A DNA stretch of 64,000 nucleotides, from contig NZ_FNRL01000007.1 in assembly GCF_900107795.1 (NCBI RefSeq), positions 95,033-159,032 on the forward strand, in the 5' to 3' direction. The translations under genes and the position numbers were made by a program. Shown here piece by piece: positions 8,221-16,204 of the stretch; position 1 is the stretch's first letter, and each line of letters opens with the position of its first letter. Below the pieces are notes generated by a model, which was given only the letters and a program-made list of their open reading frames with translations, did not search any database and was not told where the DNA came from. Source of the stretch: Chitinophaga terrae (ex Kim and Jung 2007). GTDB taxonomy: Bacteria; Bacteroidota; Bacteroidia; Chitinophagales; Chitinophagaceae.

Positions 8221-9069
8221 TCATAATGTTATGTCCGGTTCTTCCGGTTCCCGTTGATCTTTATGCTGGAACTCACTGGGCCGTTTCCCTATGAGTTTAT
8301 AAAAAGTATTGCTGAATGCTGAAACACTGTTATAGCCGGTATCCCAGGCAATTTCGTTAACCGTTTTCCTGGTTTCCAGCAGGTATCCCAGGGCTCTAAT
8401 CATCCGGGCCAGTTTTAAGTATTGGAAGAAGGAAATATCCATTGTATTCCTGAACAGCCGGGTAAGGGTTCTTTCACTGAGGCTGAATTCATGACCTATG
8501 ACATCGAGAGTGAGGTTTTCAGCCAGGTTTTCGTGTATGTACCGCAAAACCGGTTGCAGGCGCGGATGGTCGGTAGTGGGAAGATTAATAGGCAGAGGCG
8601 TTTTACTGATCTCAGGAAGCATTTCCTTCATGGCTTTCAGGAATGTGAACCGTTTATCCCCCGGCGTGATATGGCCATCCCATTGGCCTGTGTAAAGGAT
8701 CATTTCCAACAGAAGGTTGTTAACCGGGTAACTGCCCGTTTTACTGTAGAACGGATCGTCATTGTCCCCTGGCTCTGCATAGAAGTAAATGTTCCTGACA
8801 TAATTAGCAGGGTAGCGGTGAACGAAGTAGTGCTCAACGCCCGCTGGCACCCACATGTAATGCCTGGCAGGCAGGAAATAGGTTTTATCCCTGGTGTATA
8901 AAAAAGCAACGCCGCCTTCAACATAGGTCAGCTGTCCTTTGTTATGCTTATGGAAAGAGAAGTGATGTTCTGTTTTCCAATGCCATACGTAGGTAGATTC
9001 AGGTATTGCATCAACCTCAGCAAATATTTGTTCGGTAATTGGATTTTCCATTTTGGCCGGTTCTAGCAA
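8221..9069 (-). CDS. AraC family transcriptional regulator
   Basis: A 282-residue regulator with an N-terminal cupin-type sensor (histidine-rich WHWKTEHHFSFHKHNKGQ) and a C-terminal pair of helix-turn-helices from about residue 170 (LTLDVIGHEFSLSERTLTRL and VNEIAWDTGYNSVSAFSNTF), the AraC hallmark. It starts 69 bp from the divergent TolC-HlyD-MFS efflux operon, the usual arrangement for a local activator of efflux. It may also read through to the S10 gene. An alternative start, MENPITEQ at 9051, is equally possible. Inducer unknown. Confidence 0.9.
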   Translation of the reverse strand: MLEPAKMENPITEQIFAEVDAIPESTYVWHWKTEHHFSFHKHNKGQLTYVEGGVAFLYTRDKTYFLPARHYMWVPAGVEHYFVHRYPANYVRNIYFYAEPGDNDDPFYSKTGSYPVNNLLLEMILYTGQWDGHITPGDKRFTFLKAMKEMLPEISKTPLPINLPTTDHPRLQPVLRYIHENLAENLTLDVIGHEFSLSERTLTRLFRNTMDISFFQYLKLARMIRALGYLLETRKTVNEIAWDTGYNSVSAFSNTFYKLIGKRPSEFQHKDQREPEEPDITL

Positions 9070-9138
9070 TTTTATGGCAATTTATAGAAAATAAATTAAT
9101 GGCATCAATCGGAACTTTGCATCTTCATCACCTTAAAT

Positions 9139-10473
9139 ATGTTTATAAAAGTTAATAACTGGTTGGTCGTGGTGGTGATCACTATGATTTGTATCACTCA
9201 CCAGGCCAGGAGCCAGGACCCTGAAAGAAGATCACTAACGTTAACGGATGTATGGAAACAGGCGGAGGTTTATAACAAGCAGTTGCAAATGCAATATCTC
9301 CGTGTCGAAAGCCTGGAAGAACGGACCAAAGCAGCAAAAGACGAACGTTTACCGGAAGTAAAGGCAAATGGTTTGTATGCGAGAGTATCTAACCTGGCCA
9401 TATACGAAGACGGCCTTTTCAAGGCGCCCACGCAGTTTCCGGTAGTGCATGAGTACTATTCGGTAGGGGGAGATGCTTACCTGAATCTTTATAACGGCGG
9501 CAAAACATCCCGTGAAATAAAAGCCAGGCAAACGGAGGCGGAATTAGCCAAGGAACAGCAAAAGCTGACGGCCTCCGAGATCCGCTATAAAGCAGCGGCT
9601 TTATATCTTGATGTGTACCGGGGAAGGATGTACGAAAAGGTGCTCAACCAGTATATCCGTGACCGTGAAAAAGAACTGGAAGAGATCAGGCAGCTTTTTA
9701 AGAACGGAGTAGTATTGAAAAGCGATGTACTGAGAGCGGAACTGAACCTCTCCAAACAACGGATGTCGTTGCTGGAGATCAGGAACGGCATAAAGATCGC
9801 CAATCAGCGGCTGAACATCATGATAGGGCAGCCAGACAGCGTAGATAATCAACTGGCTATGGATACCCTGGTCGTAGATGCGCATGCCGACCGTAGCTAC
9901 GAAGATTTTGTAGCCGACGCTTACCATAATTCCTTCGAATTCAAGATATCAGAAAAAGAAACACAGCTCAGTGAATTAAGGCTAAAGGACGTAAAAAGCA
10001 ACATCCTGCCAAAGGTGGGACTCTATGCGGAGTATGGCTACACTTATCCGCAGATCCAATTTTATCCCTATGCCATTTCATTATACGGACTCGGACAGGC
10101 AGGAGTGAAGGCAAGTATGCCGCTTTCGGCTCTTTACCAGAACAAACATAAAAAAGCTGAAGCGAAGATCAACCTTGAACGGCAGGAGATAGAACATGCC
10201 GATATCCAGGACCAGGTCAGAGAAGCGGTAAGAACTGCGTACCTGAGATATACTGAAGCGTTAACGCGCATACAGGTAGCCAATGATAATATTACCCAGG
10301 CTAAAGAAAATTTCAGGATTGTCAACAATACCTATTTCAATCAATTATCGCTGCTTACAGATCTGCTGGATGCTGAAACGCAGCTTCTGCAGGCACGTTT
10401 CGACCTCACCACCGCGGCTGTTACAGCACAGCTCCAGTATTATCAATTATTGAAAGCAACAGGCAACCTTTAG
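9139..10473 (+). CDS. TolC family outer-membrane efflux protein
   Basis: A 444-residue outer-membrane channel component with a signal peptide (hydrophobic residues 8-20, cleavage near ARSQ). The remainder shows the two OEP repeats with long, charged alpha-helices (for example ELAKEQQKLTASEIRYKAAA and the C-terminal TEALTRIQVANDNITQAKEN), typical of TolC trimer tunnels. It is the first gene of a three-gene operon; the next ORF starts 4 bp after its stop. A possible -7 box GAACTTTG at 9112-9119 would give a very short leader. Together with the following HlyD and MFS proteins it would form a pump spanning both membranes. Confidence 0.93.
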   Translation: MFIKVNNWLVVVVITMICITHQARSQDPERRSLTLTDVWKQAEVYNKQLQMQYLRVESLEERTKAAKDERLPEVKANGLYARVSNLAIYEDGLFKAPTQFPVVHEYYSVGGDAYLNLYNGGKTSREIKARQTEAELAKEQQKLTASEIRYKAAALYLDVYRGRMYEKVLNQYIRDREKELEEIRQLFKNGVVLKSDVLRAELNLSKQRMSLLEIRNGIKIANQRLNIMIGQPDSVDNQLAMDTLVVDAHADRSYEDFVADAYHNSFEFKISEKETQLSELRLKDVKSNILPKVGLYAEYGYTYPQIQFYPYAISLYGLGQAGVKASMPLSALYQNKHKKAEAKINLERQEIEHADIQDQVREAVRTAYLRYTEALTRIQVANDNITQAKENFRIVNNTYFNQLSLLTDLLDAETQLLQARFDLTTAAVTAQLQYYQLLKATGNL

Positions 10474-10476
10474 CAT

Positions 10477-11544
10477 ATGAACACGACGAATATCAATACC
10501 AATACCAATAAAACCGACAGGCTGATATCCAGGATCACCACGATTATCGCCATCATCGTGGTCATCTTACTATTAATCTGGGGAATTAAGACCCTGTTCC
10601 ATCACTTTAATTACGAAGAAACAAATGACGCACAGGTAGATGAATATATCAATCCTGTTGTGGCAAAGGTTACTGGTTACATACAGGAGATCAGGTACGA
10701 AGAGAACCAGGAAGTGAAGAAAGGCGATACGCTGGTGATCATTGATAACAGTGAATATGCCGCCCAGCAACAGGAGGCAGAAGCCTCGCTGCTCAATGCC
10801 AAGGCGCAGGTAGATATTCTCAGGACCAATGTCACTACTGCATCGCAGGCTTCTAAAGTGAACCAGTCGCAGATTGCAGCTGCCAAGGCAAAGCTGGTGC
10901 ACCAGGAACAGGAATACGACAGGTATAAAAAACTATATGATGTTGAATCGGCTACCAAACAGCAGTTGGAAAGAGTGGAAGCCGCGCTGGCTGTAGCCAG
11001 GTCTGATTACCAGACGGCGTTGGATGCTTACCAGGCTTCTGTAGCCAGGATCAATGATACGAGAGTGCAGCAGGAAGCGCTGGAAGCGGAGATAAAAAGA
11101 AGAGAAGCAGTGGTAACCAAAAACAATCTCAATGTTTCGTATACGATCATCACGGCGCCCTATAACGGAAAAATGGGAAGGCGTACCGTACAGCGGGGGC
11201 AGCTGATCCAGGCAGGGCAAGTGATCGCGTATATCGTTGATTGGGAATCAGGTAAGTGGGTTGTTGCCAATTTTAAAGAAACACAGATCCGTCATATGGC
11301 CATCGGTGAAACGGCGCATATTACCATAGATGCCTTCCCCGGACAAACGTTCACCGGGAAGATCGAATCGCTGGCCGGGGCTACCGGAAGCCGGTTTTCG
11401 CTGTTACCGCCTGATAATGCAACCGGTAATTTCGTAAAGATAGCACAACGCATCCCGGTACGTATACGGCTAAACGGAAAACCTGAAGAGTTAAAAGCGT
11501 TGGCGGCAGGAATGAATGCCAATGTATCAGTGTCTAAAGAATAA
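10477..11544 (+). CDS. HlyD/EmrA-type membrane fusion protein
   Basis: A 355-residue periplasmic adaptor. One N-terminal transmembrane helix (about residues 18-38) is followed by the biotinyl-lipoyl-like beta domain (ETNDAQVDEYINPVVAKVTG, the EmrA signature region), a long coiled coil around residues 95-205, and the second half-lipoyl and beta-barrel domains (APYNGKMGRRTVQRGQLIQ). It links the TolC channel to the MFS pump encoded next. Its position 3 bp after the TolC gene and 11 bp before the MFS gene supports one transcript. Architecture is of the EmrA/VceA type rather than the RND-partner type. Confidence 0.93.
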   Translation: MNTTNINTNTNKTDRLISRITTIIAIIVVILLLIWGIKTLFHHFNYEETNDAQVDEYINPVVAKVTGYIQEIRYEENQEVKKGDTLVIIDNSEYAAQQQEAEASLLNAKAQVDILRTNVTTASQASKVNQSQIAAAKAKLVHQEQEYDRYKKLYDVESATKQQLERVEAALAVARSDYQTALDAYQASVARINDTRVQQEALEAEIKRREAVVTKNNLNVSYTIITAPYNGKMGRRTVQRGQLIQAGQVIAYIVDWESGKWVVANFKETQIRHMAIGETAHITIDAFPGQTFTGKIESLAGATGSRFSLLPPDNATGNFVKIAQRIPVRIRLNGKPEELKALAAGMNANVSVSKE

Positions 11545-11555
11545 TCAACGGATCG

Positions 11556-13148
11556 ATGGGTAAGAAGCAAGTTTTTCGTTCGTGGGTCCCTGAATGGCTG
11601 ATACGGTTAAACATCTTTTTAGTGATGTTTCCTACCGTTATGCTGTTCGCATTGTCGACCGCGAATGTTAACGCGGCAACAGGGTTTTATGGAGTAGAGC
11701 CGCATGATATACAATTTTCCATGTTGATCTACTATGCGGCGCTGGTGGCGTTTACGCCGCTGGAGAAGCGTTTTTTCAGTCGCATTGCTACGAAAGAATA
11801 TTTCGTTATCTGCCTGGCGTTGCAGGTAATGATCACATTCTGGGCTTACCAGTCACGTGATTTGTATGGGTTGTTTGTATGCCGGTTCCTGCAGGGGATT
11901 GTGAACTGCGGCGTGACAAGTATTTGCCTCACTTTGCTGTTCAGCCGTTTACGTTCTGAGCATGCAAGAGAAACAGGGTATGCGATTTTTTATGGGATGA
12001 TCCTTTGCGCCAGCTCCTTAACGTCTTTGGTGACGGCGCAGCTGGTAGATGATTATGAGTACAATGTGCTGTATAAAATGATGATCTATGCGTTTGTTCC
12101 CGGGGCGGTATTGCTGCTGCTGATCATGAACAAAGTGCATCTAACCCGCAAAATGCCATTATACCAGCTCGACTGGACCAGCTTTTTCATATATGCGCCT
12201 ATGTTGATTATGATCGGGTACATCCTCATATACGGGCAGCAGTACTACTGGTTGCAGGACCCAACCATCAGGTGGTGTTTGGCGGGCGTTATATTCCTGG
12301 GAGTGGTGTTTGTTGTTCGGCAGCTGCACCTGAAACGTCCTTTTATTAATATGGCAGTATTCAGGTCGAGGGGTTTTGTATTCGGGATAGTGCTTTTGGC
12401 TGGCTTATATGTGATTCGCGGGGCTTTTAATGTAACAACCGCATACTTCAGCGTGGTGCTTGGGATGGATCCGTTGCATACCTACGAGTTGCTGATCTAC
12501 AATATTATCGGGATCATCATCGGTGCAGTTACCGCGGCTAACCTGGTGATCCAGCGCCGCCCGCTTCAGTTTATATGGCTGGTAGGCTTTTTCCTGTTGC
12601 TGGTGTTCCATGGTTCTATGTACTTCCTGTTTGCGGCGGAGGCGGACCAGTCTACATTCATTGCGCCGCTGGTGATACAAGGTCTGGGAGCCGCCATGTT
12701 ACTGACGCCGATCGTCTTGTTTATTATTTCGTCCGTACCAGAAAAGATCAGCGCTTCAGCTTCAACGGCGGGGGTATTCGTAAGATATACGTCGTTTGCT
12801 TTAAGTACAGCCTCCATTAATTATTTCTCTTTATTCTTTTCCCGAACTCATACCAACAGCCTGAGCGAGAATACTTCAATTTTAAACGTGCAGGCAGCCC
12901 AACGGCTGCACGCTTACCAGGGAGCTTTGCAAGGCCGCGGTTTAATGAGCGACCAGGCGGCGAAGGTGGCGCCGGCATTGTTAGACAAGGCAGTTCAGAA
13001 GCAGGTTTTCATGAAATATGCGATGGATTATTATGAGTTGATCGCAATATTGATCCTCGTGTTGATGTTGCTGGTTATTATGACGCCGTATATCAATCGT
13101 ACGATCATTAATGTAAGATCGAACCAACCTGCGGCGGCTACGGTTTAA
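11556..13148 (+). CDS. MFS drug efflux transporter, DHA2 (14-TM) type
   Basis: A 530-residue inner-membrane transporter with about 14 predicted hydrophobic segments, the DHA2/EmrB size class. A charged loop in the first half (EKRFFSRIATKEYF) corresponds to the motif A region, although the canonical GxLaDrxGrk is degenerate. A large loop near residues 430-480 precedes the last helix. It is the final gene of the TolC-HlyD-MFS operon, likely a proton-driven pump for lipophilic or aromatic toxins under the divergent AraC regulator. Substrate range cannot be read from sequence. Confidence 0.9.
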   Translation: MGKKQVFRSWVPEWLIRLNIFLVMFPTVMLFALSTANVNAATGFYGVEPHDIQFSMLIYYAALVAFTPLEKRFFSRIATKEYFVICLALQVMITFWAYQSRDLYGLFVCRFLQGIVNCGVTSICLTLLFSRLRSEHARETGYAIFYGMILCASSLTSLVTAQLVDDYEYNVLYKMMIYAFVPGAVLLLLIMNKVHLTRKMPLYQLDWTSFFIYAPMLIMIGYILIYGQQYYWLQDPTIRWCLAGVIFLGVVFVVRQLHLKRPFINMAVFRSRGFVFGIVLLAGLYVIRGAFNVTTAYFSVVLGMDPLHTYELLIYNIIGIIIGAVTAANLVIQRRPLQFIWLVGFFLLLVFHGSMYFLFAAEADQSTFIAPLVIQGLGAAMLLTPIVLFIISSVPEKISASASTAGVFVRYTSFALSTASINYFSLFFSRTHTNSLSENTSILNVQAAQRLHAYQGALQGRGLMSDQAAKVAPALLDKAVQKQVFMKYAMDYYELIAILILVLMLLVIMTPYINRTIINVRSNQPAAATV

Positions 13149-13708
13149 AATTTTTAGAAGGGGAGATAGATAGAAGAGAGGTTATTGAAGAAAGTTTTGC
13201 CAGGAAGTTGGCCGGCTACTGATGCCAATTCAAATTCCCGCTTTAATCAGTGTGAAATTTAAAAGCTTGTAAGGGGTTAGAGGAGCGTCTGAAGAAGAAA
13301 ACGGGCTTCCTAAAACGCCTAAAAGTGGTTTTAAATGGGCTGTGCCCTAGAAGAAGAAAATGTAGGTAGTGTCTATATACCTGATATTCTATTTAACATA
13401 ATATAAATTATAGGAAATATCGATCAACACGAAACCTTACAAAAAGCGAATCTGCCGATAGCCAACTTCTTTAAGTTTTAAAATCGGGCCGGCCAATTTT
13501 TGCAAACCTTTTTTGTGTGTAATTAATTGAAAATGAAAGCGCTGAGAATTGAATATCTGAAACGCGCCTTACCTGATGTACAGATAATTCAATTCTCAGC
13601 GCCTTGGAAGAAAGCAGCTTTTGGGGAATATTTTAACATGAAATTAAGTGGGCTTGACTCTCCCCTTGCCAAATTACTTTGCGGTCAACAAATCATTAAA
13701 ATACACGA
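13149..13708. other. 560-bp intergenic region between convergent MFS and glk genes
   Basis: No protein gene is supported; a 67-codon plus-strand frame at 13527-13730 consists largely of the palindrome below plus the antisense of glk. The segment contains short facing repeats about 250-280 bp apart: GAAGTTGGC (13205-13213) faces GCCAACTTC (13461-13469), and TTGGCCGGC (13208-13216) faces GCCGGCCAA (13488-13496). GAAGAAGAAAA also occurs twice near 13290 and 13350. These could be the ends of a degraded small mobile element, but no target duplication was recognised. Confidence 0.45.
13539..13602. repeat. 22-bp stem-loop palindrome, possible glk terminator
   Basis: GCGCTGAGAATTGAATATCTG (as 13539-13559) pairs with 13581-13602 over 21 of 22 positions with one bulged base; the loop is 21 nt. 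Read on the minus strand it lies 107 nt after the glk stop and is followed by a T-rich stretch (TTTCATTTTC), so it may end the glk transcript. It does not resemble the four large palindromes. Confidence 0.55.
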
Positions 13709-14758
13709 TTATTTCATCAGCGTGGCATAATACGCAGCGCCCCATAAAGCAGCTTTATCGTTTGCCACGATATGTATCGGCACACTGCTCAATAACTCCG
13801 CCATTCGGTCGCTTTGCATATAATGATGATAGAATTCTCCTGTTTGCAGCAACTGGGAAATCCTTGGAGGTATGCCGCCGCCGAGGAATAGTCCGCCGGT
13901 TGCTTTCAGTTTCAACACCAGGTTACTGGATTCGCGGGCCAGGTAACGCACGAACAATTCCATGGTTTTATTACAGATCGGGATATCTGCTTCGATAGCG
14001 CCCTTGCTGATCTCGGCAGCTGCATCGCCATTGGCAATGGCAGTTCTTAAAGCGTAAGGTTCTTCAAGACCTTTGACATCTCTCAGGAATTCAAAAATAT
14101 CTTTTAATCCGGGTCCACTGATCACCCGTTCGGCGCTCACGATCTCATATTTGTCCTGCAGGTATCTCATGAGCAGGATATCCAGGTCTGTTCGTGGTGC
14201 GAAATCTGTGTGCCCGCCCTCCGTAGGAAACGGATGATGCAATTTACCATCCCAGTATATTCCTGCCATTCCCAAACCGGTTCCGGGTGCTATGATCGCC
14301 ATGTTCCCGGCTGCATTCTTTTCACCGGTATGTATAGTGGTCAGGTGACTGGCGGATAACGTGGCCAACCCGTATGCAGTTGCTTCCAGGTCGTTGATCA
14401 GCGCCACAGACTGCACACCGGTCGCCTTCCTGATATCCGCCTCGCTCAATGACCTGGAGAGATTGGTTAAATCCACTTCTCCGTCAACCACGGGCCCGGC
14501 AACGCCAATGCATATACGCTGGGGCGGAGTTTCGGGGCTTTCCGCGATAAATTCCCTGATCAATTCTGCGAAGTTTTCATGGTCTTTGGAGGCAAATTTC
14601 TCATCGCGGATCATGTCTAACTCTCCGTTTACCACGCTGCATATCGCAAGGTTTGTTTTGGTGCCGCCCAGGTCTCCCGCTACCAGGTAGATCTTTTCAT
14701 TCTTCGCTTCCGGTGTAATAAAATGAGGTAAATACTGTTGCATCTCTGAAATCTGCAT
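13709..14758 (-). CDS. glk: Glucokinase (Glk family, PF02685)
   Basis: A 349-residue cytoplasmic enzyme that phosphorylates glucose with ATP. The phosphate-1 motif GDLGGTKTNLAI is at residues 28-39, the sugar-binding region has NDLEATAYG, and PGTGLGMAG is the phosphate-2 type loop, all typical of the E. coli-like Glk family rather than ROK kinases. The N-terminal 25 residues (MQISEMQQYLPHFI) extend beyond the usual start, but no closer ATG fits. It lies near the GH15 hydrolase and the trehalose-6-phosphate synthase fusion, so it can phosphorylate glucose released from trehalose or glucans. Confidence 0.92.
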   Translation of the reverse strand: MQISEMQQYLPHFITPEAKNEKIYLVAGDLGGTKTNLAICSVVNGELDMIRDEKFASKDHENFAELIREFIAESPETPPQRICIGVAGPVVDGEVDLTNLSRSLSEADIRKATGVQSVALINDLEATAYGLATLSASHLTTIHTGEKNAAGNMAIIAPGTGLGMAGIYWDGKLHHPFPTEGGHTDFAPRTDLDILLMRYLQDKYEIVSAERVISGPGLKDIFEFLRDVKGLEEPYALRTAIANGDAAAEISKGAIEADIPICNKTMELFVRYLARESSNLVLKLKATGGLFLGGGIPPRISQLLQTGEFYHHYMQSDRMAELLSSVPIHIVANDKAALWGAAYYATLMK

Positions 14759-14782
14759 TGTATCGGTCTTTTTACTAAAATA

Positions 14783-14801
14783 AGGTATTAGTTTGATACC
14801 T
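14783..14801. promoter_or_regulatory. Inverted repeat upstream of glk
   Basis: AGGTAT (14783-14788) faces ATACCT (14796-14801) with a 7-bp spacer, 25 bp upstream of the glk start. Spacing and symmetry would suit a dimeric repressor. Alternatively it is a weak stem-loop ending the RRE-like gene transcript, since TTATTTTAG follows on the minus strand. No regulator gene is adjacent. Confidence 0.3.
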
Positions 14802-14891
14802 CTCGCAAATTAGTAATCCGCCCGGAAGTATGAAGCTTTTCCGGCGCTCCCAGCTTGCCGGGTGATACTGCATCGTGTAAACAAGCCAACC

Positions 14892-15209
14892 TCACCGATC
14901 GTCTTCCATTACAATACACCCATTTCTCGCTAATCCGTCCAATAGTTCCCGTACAATGTGTTCTACGTCAGATCTTTTAGGCACTGGATTCTTCTGCAGG
15001 TAAAAGATCCGGGATTTATCAAAAAAGTCCACTAAATCATCGATGGTCGTATTATGATTTCTATTAGAATGAATAAAGAAAAGAATCAATGAGTTTAGCC
15101 AATGATAGTCGGATATTCTCACAATATCGCCTGAAGAGTGTTTGTAAAGAACCCCATATGGTTCCTCAAAAAACACACGATCTCCATTTATTACTAATGT
15201 TCCCGTCAT
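14892..15209 (-). CDS. Small PqqD/RRE-like protein beside a SpaB_C-domain protein
   Basis: A 105-residue protein with no confident family match by eye. Its layout resembles PqqD-type RiPP recognition elements: N-terminal beta-strands (TLVINGDRVFF, GVLYKHSSGDIVRISD), then a hydrophobic helix (WLNSLILFFI), a second helix (TIDDLVDFFDK) and a C-terminal helix plus strand (VEHIVRELLDGLARNGCIVM), the last echoing the 'fLaeLadrGll' end of PqqD. It starts 5 bp after the stop of the SpaB_C gene and is surely co-transcribed. A hand count of one line (15061-15120) gives 30% G+C, below neighbouring genes. The function as a peptide-binding partner is inference; it may simply be hypothetical. Confidence 0.5.
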   Translation of the reverse strand: MTGTLVINGDRVFFEEPYGVLYKHSSGDIVRISDYHWLNSLILFFIHSNRNHNTTIDDLVDFFDKSRIFYLQKNPVPKRSDVEHIVRELLDGLARNGCIVMEDDR

Positions 15210-15214
15210 ATATC

Positions 15215-16153
15215 TTATGAATTAATTTCTTGTTGCTTACGGGCGTCGACCGCAATATCTGATGCATTTAAGGTGTGTCGGGCAGCATTATAATACATAT
15301 ACAAAAATTCATAGACCAAGAGTTCATGCAGTCGTTCTTTATGTGTAATTAACCTGTTTAACATCATGTGAACCAGGCTCGACATGAGACTGAATGGGTC
15401 AATTGTTAACCTTTGCTCTTCTTTAAGCGCTGAAATAGCTTTCAATTGCTCATTCAACGCCGCTTTACGCTGATTCAGCAACGGCATGATCTCCCTGAAC
15501 CTGCCTGTCTGATCATTTTTCCTGTTCAATAACTCTGCAATGTCTTTTCTATGCAGCGCATATTTCTCGTTAACCTTTTTCATAAAGGGATCAAACTCCT
15601 TCTGGTATTCTTTCCGCACTGCGTCTGCAAAGTTGATTTTTTCCTGCAGCGTTAACCCCAGGTCAGAAAGCAGGTCATCTGTCAGGCGCAATCCGATCAA
15701 AAACGTGAGATTAGGATTGCTTCTGCGCTGTACATAGCCAATAATCGGCAAGGCAAATAAACTATCAATAAAAAATATGGATTCACATATTTCCATAGAT
15801 GTCGATCCATACCGTTCAATTTCTCTCGAGTAAGTATCTGGCTGTATTTTCCATATCAGGTTACCGTATTCTGATTCGGAAATGGCAGAATTCAGAAGGT
15901 TTGATAACTCGCTTACTTTATCGGGGGTTGTAAGCAGGAAACGGAGCCTGATATGATAGTCCGGGTCCTGGTATTTAACAAAGAACCATTTGGAAGCAAG
16001 TCCCCCCTGCATGATCCTGTTCACCATTGGATGAATTACTTCACTCAGAATCAGGTCGGCAGAACTGATGCCACAATAAAGCTTGACATAAAACCATTCG
16101 CTTCCCAATCCGAAATTTCTTTGCGGCAGATTAGCGATATCAAAGGTCACCAA
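15215..16153 (-). CDS. Thiopeptide-type bacteriocin biosynthesis domain protein (SpaB_C, TIGR03891-like)
   Basis: A 312-residue stand-alone protein resembling the C-terminal elimination domain of LanB dehydratases (SpaB_C, PF14028). The start has the family pattern (NFGLGSEWFYVKLYCGISSADLIL), followed by WFFVKYQDPDYHIRLRF, EIERYGSTSMEICESIFF and a C-terminal helical part ending LHELLVYEFLYMYYNAARH. In full-length LanB enzymes this domain removes glutamate from glutamylated Ser/Thr; split versions work with a separate glutamylation protein. No such partner, leader peptide or cyclase is visible here, and the gene upstream is a divergent GH15 enzyme. It appears to be an orphan or remnant unit with the small RRE-like gene. 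Confidence 0.8.
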   Translation of the reverse strand: MVTFDIANLPQRNFGLGSEWFYVKLYCGISSADLILSEVIHPMVNRIMQGGLASKWFFVKYQDPDYHIRLRFLLTTPDKVSELSNLLNSAISESEYGNLIWKIQPDTYSREIERYGSTSMEICESIFFIDSLFALPIIGYVQRRSNPNLTFLIGLRLTDDLLSDLGLTLQEKINFADAVRKEYQKEFDPFMKKVNEKYALHRKDIAELLNRKNDQTGRFREIMPLLNQRKAALNEQLKAISALKEEQRLTIDPFSLMSSLVHMMLNRLITHKERLHELLVYEFLYMYYNAARHTLNASDIAVDARKQQEINS

Positions 16154-16204
16154 TACTGGAACAGCTTTTGCCTCAAGAAAGCCTGTAATTTAAACATATT
16201 CGAT

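Noticed and set aside
13673..13708. Plus-strand promoter TTG-18 nt-TACTTTG pointing into glk antisense
   Set aside because: The match is fair, but there is no other evidence for an antisense transcript, and the box is one base shorter than the usual pattern.
13527..13730. 67-codon plus-strand frame between MFS and glk genes
   Set aside because: Largely encoded by the stem-loop at 13539-13602 and the antisense of glk.
15953..16204. N-terminal extension of the GH15 protein
   Set aside because: The extra 84 residues are antisense to the SpaB_C gene; homologues start at the Met encoded at 16205.
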